Assembly: GCA_025060275.1 (NCBI GenBank) | Contig: JANXCJ010000075.1 | Location: 1 to 8,886, forward strand | From: Bacteroidia bacterium | GTDB taxonomy: Bacteria; Bacteroidota; Bacteroidia; SpSt-205 | Length of the DNA stretch: 8,886 bases | Direction: 5' to 3' | Part shown: positions 5,754-8,886 of the stretch, piece by piece | Numbering within the stretch: position 1 is the first letter of the stretch | Layout of the letters: each line of letters opens with the position of its first letter | Notes under the pieces: generated by a model | Seen by the model: only the letters and a program-made list of their open reading frames with translations | What the model was told of the DNA's origin: nothing | The model's database searches: none | Translations under genes and position numbers: made by a program

Positions 5754-8700
5754 TAACCATGAGTTCCACCTATCTCCCACCGGTAAATACCCCCCGCTAG
5801 GGAAGAAGGGAGGGAATATGAACTACCTGAGGGGCTCAAAGGAGTTTGCCACACCACTCTACCTGTCATATCTCGCAGAGTTAGGAGGCCTGCCATTTCT
5901 CTGTGATATATTATGCTGAACGTGCCTTGGGTAGGATTAGGCGATAGAAGTACCATTCCTTCTCCAATCTTGCTTAGCTCACTTTGTTGTGAAACAGTAA
6001 TCTGCCAGGAGAGACTATCCGAGCAGCCCGTGTTAGGATCAGTCCTTTTTAGGCGAACCTGATACACGCCCGTAGTAGTGTATGTATGAGAAAAGGAGCA
6101 TCCCGAATAAATCTCCCACCCCGAGGAGGTCTCCACGAACCACGTACATTGATAGCCTGCCCCACTTTGTTCAAAACCCTCTAAGGGGGTCCCGACTGAA
6201 ACAGTAAGCCCCGGCAGGAACTGTACCTGAGCGGGAGTAAGGGAGTTCACATTAAGAAGAATTACCTCATCATACCCCCAGCATCCCTGGGCATCTTGAA
6301 CCATCACCCAGTAGAGGCCACTTAGGGAAGGCAAGATATAATCCCTGGGCCCTGAAAGTCCAGTTGACCATTCATAATGACTTCCCGAAGGGGATTGGGC
6401 AAAAAGCGTATCCCCCAAGCAGATATCTCTATCGGGTCCTAAATCTACTACAGGTCCAGCTCCCTGAATAAAACATAGATACCAATCAATCGCCGCCTGG
6501 GCATTATTCAGAAGCTGCGTCAGTGATGTGCCTCCCACTAAAGCAAAAGCTACCGTATCTTTACCACCCGCAAGTAAGTCAACATCTTGCGCACTAATAA
6601 CTGCGAATATATCTCCAGTAGCTGTGGTCACTCCTCCCGTCTGCCGCAGGAGGTGGATATAAACCGCAGGGATAGCAGAGAAAGTATCTACTACGCCTAT
6701 TCTGGATATAGAGGGCTGACCCGAGAGCAGTACGGCTCCTATGTAGCGATTACCAGCACTATTTCTTGCATATACTAAGGGAAGAGTCGAATGAATATTT
6801 ACTTGATCTGTGGCAGGATTACTTCCCACATCAAAATCTAACCACCACCCTACCGAAAGGTCCAGATAATCTGAGGAAGATGGGTTAGATATCTCATATA
6901 CAAACGCCACGAAGGTGTTCAGAGGTGCTCTGCGAGGTGCATAGGCACGCCCAAGAATAGACAAACCTTTTGCTCCTTGGATACCTCCTGTATCTGCGAA
7001 TGCTACTTCCCCTATTTCATAAAGGCCTTGGACAGTTTTAGTGGCAGCCTGTGTAGGCTGAAAATGCGAGTACATTCTCCCCCCAGGGGCCCTCGTACAT
7101 AGATGAGCGTTTGTATTATCAGCAATAGCTAATCCTCCTTCAAACAGCCATGAGCTAGCAAAACCTTGCCATCGGGCGCCACGCCCTTGCGTATTAGCAG
7201 GGGTGTCATAATAACCCACTCGTCCATTACCGCATATCGTAGTGCGAAGCCTTGCAGAGTCCAAATGGGCAAAAGCAGGATTCACCCAGCGAAGTTCTAT
7301 AACCTGATAGTCCTCGTACCCATCATCTCCTTCAAAGCGAAACAGAATAGGAATCCTCGCATTAGGTGGGCAGGTAGGCATTACCTGCAGCGCAAAGGGG
7401 CTTCCAGCAGCCTGCGTATGAGACTGAAGTGTGCCTAATGTACCTATTGTATAGCTACCTTGTCCTGGAACCACCTGCAAATGAGGGCTAAGAGGTTCTA
7501 CCCTAACAGTAAGATTATTCACTGGAGAAAGAAAATTCCGATAAGTGGCAGTGAGATAAAAAATCTCATTAGCAAAGAAGGCTTCATCATTATTGTCGTA
7601 GGCTTGCCAACTTACTACTCGGCATGCAGGCGTGTCCTGAGTAGTTACAGCGCGGTACAGATTAATCCGCCTTCCCAATCGGTAACGAAGGTGTGGAGAG
7701 TTAGCGGGCTCCACAGAGTCGGCTGTTATACGGAGAAGTTCGGCAATTTGATAAGCATTCAAAGTGGGGCGCTGAGCCCGCAAGATAGCTGCACACCCCG
7801 CCGCCTGCGGAGAGGCAAAAGAAGTAGCAGTCCCAAAAGAAAAGTAGCTATTCAAACCTGTAGTAGTTATACCCTCCCCAGTAGTACAAAGATCTATCCC
7901 GTAATCAATCTGCACATGCCCCCCCCACACATCCGATGTATTGACAGCCGTCACACCGATAACCCCCTCATACAGAGCAGGATAAAAGGCAGCAGGAGTG
8001 TCAGGGGGAACATTCCCTGCTCCACCTACAATCACAGGATCATAGGTGTCCACTAAATTCTTAATAAAGTTTTGAGCTGCCTGACTCCTGTAAGGTGATC
8101 CCCAAGAGCAGTTTATCACTTTAGCTCCCCTCTGTGCCGCATACAGCACCCCATCGTACGCGCCATATAATATCCCGTCGTCTGAAGCAGCTTTAATCGG
8201 AAGAATTCTGCATTGAAATGCAGGCGCTGCGATCCCTATGCCATTATCTGTAGTGGCACCTGCATAGCCCGCTACCCACGTACCATGTCCCGGATTCGCT
8301 GTGCGAGGGTCATTATCCGGCTGAAAGGGACCTGCTCCACTATAATTCCCTACTATATCCCAACCATGATAGTTATCAACATACCCATCTCCATCATCAT
8401 CCACCCCATTGATAGGATCATTTGTATTGTAGGCAATATTTCCTTCTAAATCTGGATGATCAAACCTAACGTCTGTATCTACAATACCTATCCACACAGA
8501 GGGGTCTCCCGTAGTAATATCCCATGCAGGCAAAACATGAAGATGGGTTAGACAATAATTCTGGGCATGAAGATCGTTTGGAGTGTAATTTATTTGCTCT
8601 GGAGATGAAATTTCTTTCTCCGCCGGCTCACACGACCTCAGCTCTAAGAGAGGTTTCGGAATGTATTCGGGTTCTGCGTATGCGACTGCTTCAGAGTGAG

Positions 8701-8886
8701 CCCATAATTTAGCTACTTGGAGAGGATGAAGGGCTCTTCTATATTCTAAGACATATATAGGATTCTTCATGTCTGAAAAGGAGGGAAACCTAGGATAAAT
8801 CCTCCCCTGAAGCCATGCCTGAAGCTGCTCTAACTCATCAGGTAACCTACCGGGAGAGTATCCATTTTGAAACTCAAAAAGAATTC
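5735..8886 (-). CDS. Secreted S8 (subtilisin-like) serine protease with T9SS-type C-terminal domain, 5' end beyond window
   Basis: A large exported serine endopeptidase. Residues are numbered from the in-frame Met at 8770, but the frame stays open for 38 more codons to the right edge, and both sides of that Met look like a subtilase propeptide (it includes AVAYAEPEYIP at 28-38), so the true start and signal peptide are outside. The catalytic residues are D98 (IVDTDV, where DTG is usual), H162 (GHGTWVAG), oxyanion N253 (GGAGN) and S317 (TSFASP). An acidic DDDGDGYVD loop at 124-132 may bind calcium. After the protease domain (to about 375) come a beta domain (about 380-500), a region common in Bacteroidota subtilases (about 505-768), an Ig-like domain (775-842), a PKD-like domain (845-928) and a T9SS type A sorting domain (about 937-1011; SPNPTQGTF, then GGIYRWEI). 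It probably reaches the surface or medium through T9SS. Substrate unknown. Confidence 0.94.
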   Translation of the reverse strand, partial: ILFEFQNGYSPGRLPDELEQLQAWLQGRIYPRFPSFSDMKNPIYVLEYRRALHPLQVAKLWAHSEAVAYAEPEYIPKPLLELRSCEPAEKEISSPEQINYTPNDLHAQNYCLTHLHVLPAWDITTGDPSVWIGIVDTDVRFDHPDLEGNIAYNTNDPINGVDDDGDGYVDNYHGWDIVGNYSGAGPFQPDNDPRTANPGHGTWVAGYAGATTDNGIGIAAPAFQCRILPIKAASDDGILYGAYDGVLYAAQRGAKVINCSWGSPYRSQAAQNFIKNLVDTYDPVIVGGAGNVPPDTPAAFYPALYEGVIGVTAVNTSDVWGGHVQIDYGIDLCTTGEGITTTGLNSYFSFGTATSFASPQAAGCAAILRAQRPTLNAYQIAELLRITADSVEPANSPHLRYRLGRRINLYRAVTTQDTPACRVVSWQAYDNNDEAFFANEIFYLTATYRNFLSPVNNLTVRVEPLSPHLQVVPGQGSYTIGTLGTLQSHTQAAGSPFALQVMPTCPPNARIPILFRFEGDDGYEDYQVIELRWVNPAFAHLDSARLRTTICGNGRVGYYDTPANTQGRGARWQGFASSWLFEGGLAIADNTNAHLCTRAPGGRMYSHFQPTQAATKTVQGLYEIGEVAFADTGGIQGAKGLSILGRAYAPRRAPLNTFVAFVYEISNPSSSDYLDLSVGWWLDFDVGSNPATDQVNIHSTLPLVYARNSAGNRYIGAVLLSGQPSISRIGVVDTFSAIPAVYIHLLRQTGGVTTATGDIFAVISAQDVDLLAGGKDTVAFALVGGTSLTQLLNNAQAAIDWYLCFIQGAGPVVDLGPDRDICLGDTLFAQSPSGSHYEWSTGLSGPRDYILPSLSGLYWVMVQDAQGCWGYDEVILLNVNSLTPAQVQFLPGLTVSVGTPLEGFEQSGAGYQCTWFVETSSGWEIYSGCSFSHTYTTTGVYQVRLKRTDPNTGCSDSLSWQITVSQQSELSKIGEGMVLLSPNPTQGTFSIIYHREMAGLLTLRDMTGRVVWQTPLSPSGSSYSLPSSLAGGIYRWEIGGTHGYLIYAP
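7919..7926. repeat. Eight-base poly-G/C homopolymer inside the protease gene
   Basis: Eight consecutive C on the plus strand, read as G8 in the protease coding strand across W282-G284, between the oxyanion Asn and the catalytic Ser. The frame is intact. A one-base slip would truncate the protein before S317 and remove the sorting domain, so this is a possible on/off site or an error-prone position. Confidence 0.55.

Noticed and set aside
7460..8056. 198-codon open frame on the plus strand, opposite the protease
   Set aside because: It lies wholly antisense to the catalytic domain of a well-supported S8 protease, and its translation shows no recognisable motif; the residue composition looks like a reverse-frame shadow.

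Overview
The window looks like a chromosomal segment from a member of the Bacteroidota. The evidence is a cell-surface subtilase ending in a C-terminal domain like those used by the type IX secretion system (T9SS), and a sensor kinase built on the Reg_prop/Y_Y_Y plan that is abundant in this phylum. In addition, none of the four visible start codons has a Shine-Dalgarno sequence, and there is a good match to the Bacteroidota -33/-7 promoter consensus. ATA is the most used isoleucine codon in recN, which is unusual for DNA of intermediate GC and hints at a thermophilic or deep-branching lineage. I see no mobile element, CRISPR array, tRNA or rRNA.

Layout, left to right. (1) Minus strand: a response regulator receiver domain cut by the left edge (1-272). 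It lies 4 bp downstream of a large membrane sensor histidine kinase (277-3717), so the two form a two-component operon. (2) A 33-bp divergent gap carrying a small palindrome. (3) Plus strand: recN (3751-5433), a complete SMC-like DNA-repair ATPase. (4) An 82-bp convergent gap with a short CT run and no convincing terminator. (5) Minus strand: rpmB (5516-5716), ribosomal protein bL28. It lies 18 bp downstream of a large secreted S8 serine protease whose reading frame runs off the right edge (5735-8886).

The genes do not form one pathway. The kinase and regulator are a signalling pair. RecN is housekeeping recombinational repair, and bL28 is a translation gene that appears to have its own promoter inside the end of the protease gene. 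The protease is an exported surface or extracellular enzyme. The points most worth checking are that the protease starts beyond the window (the Met at 8770 is internal), the near-leaderless rpmB promoter, the unusually long kinase dimerisation region, and poly-G tracts inside two exported-protein genes. I see no sign of a wholly new system.
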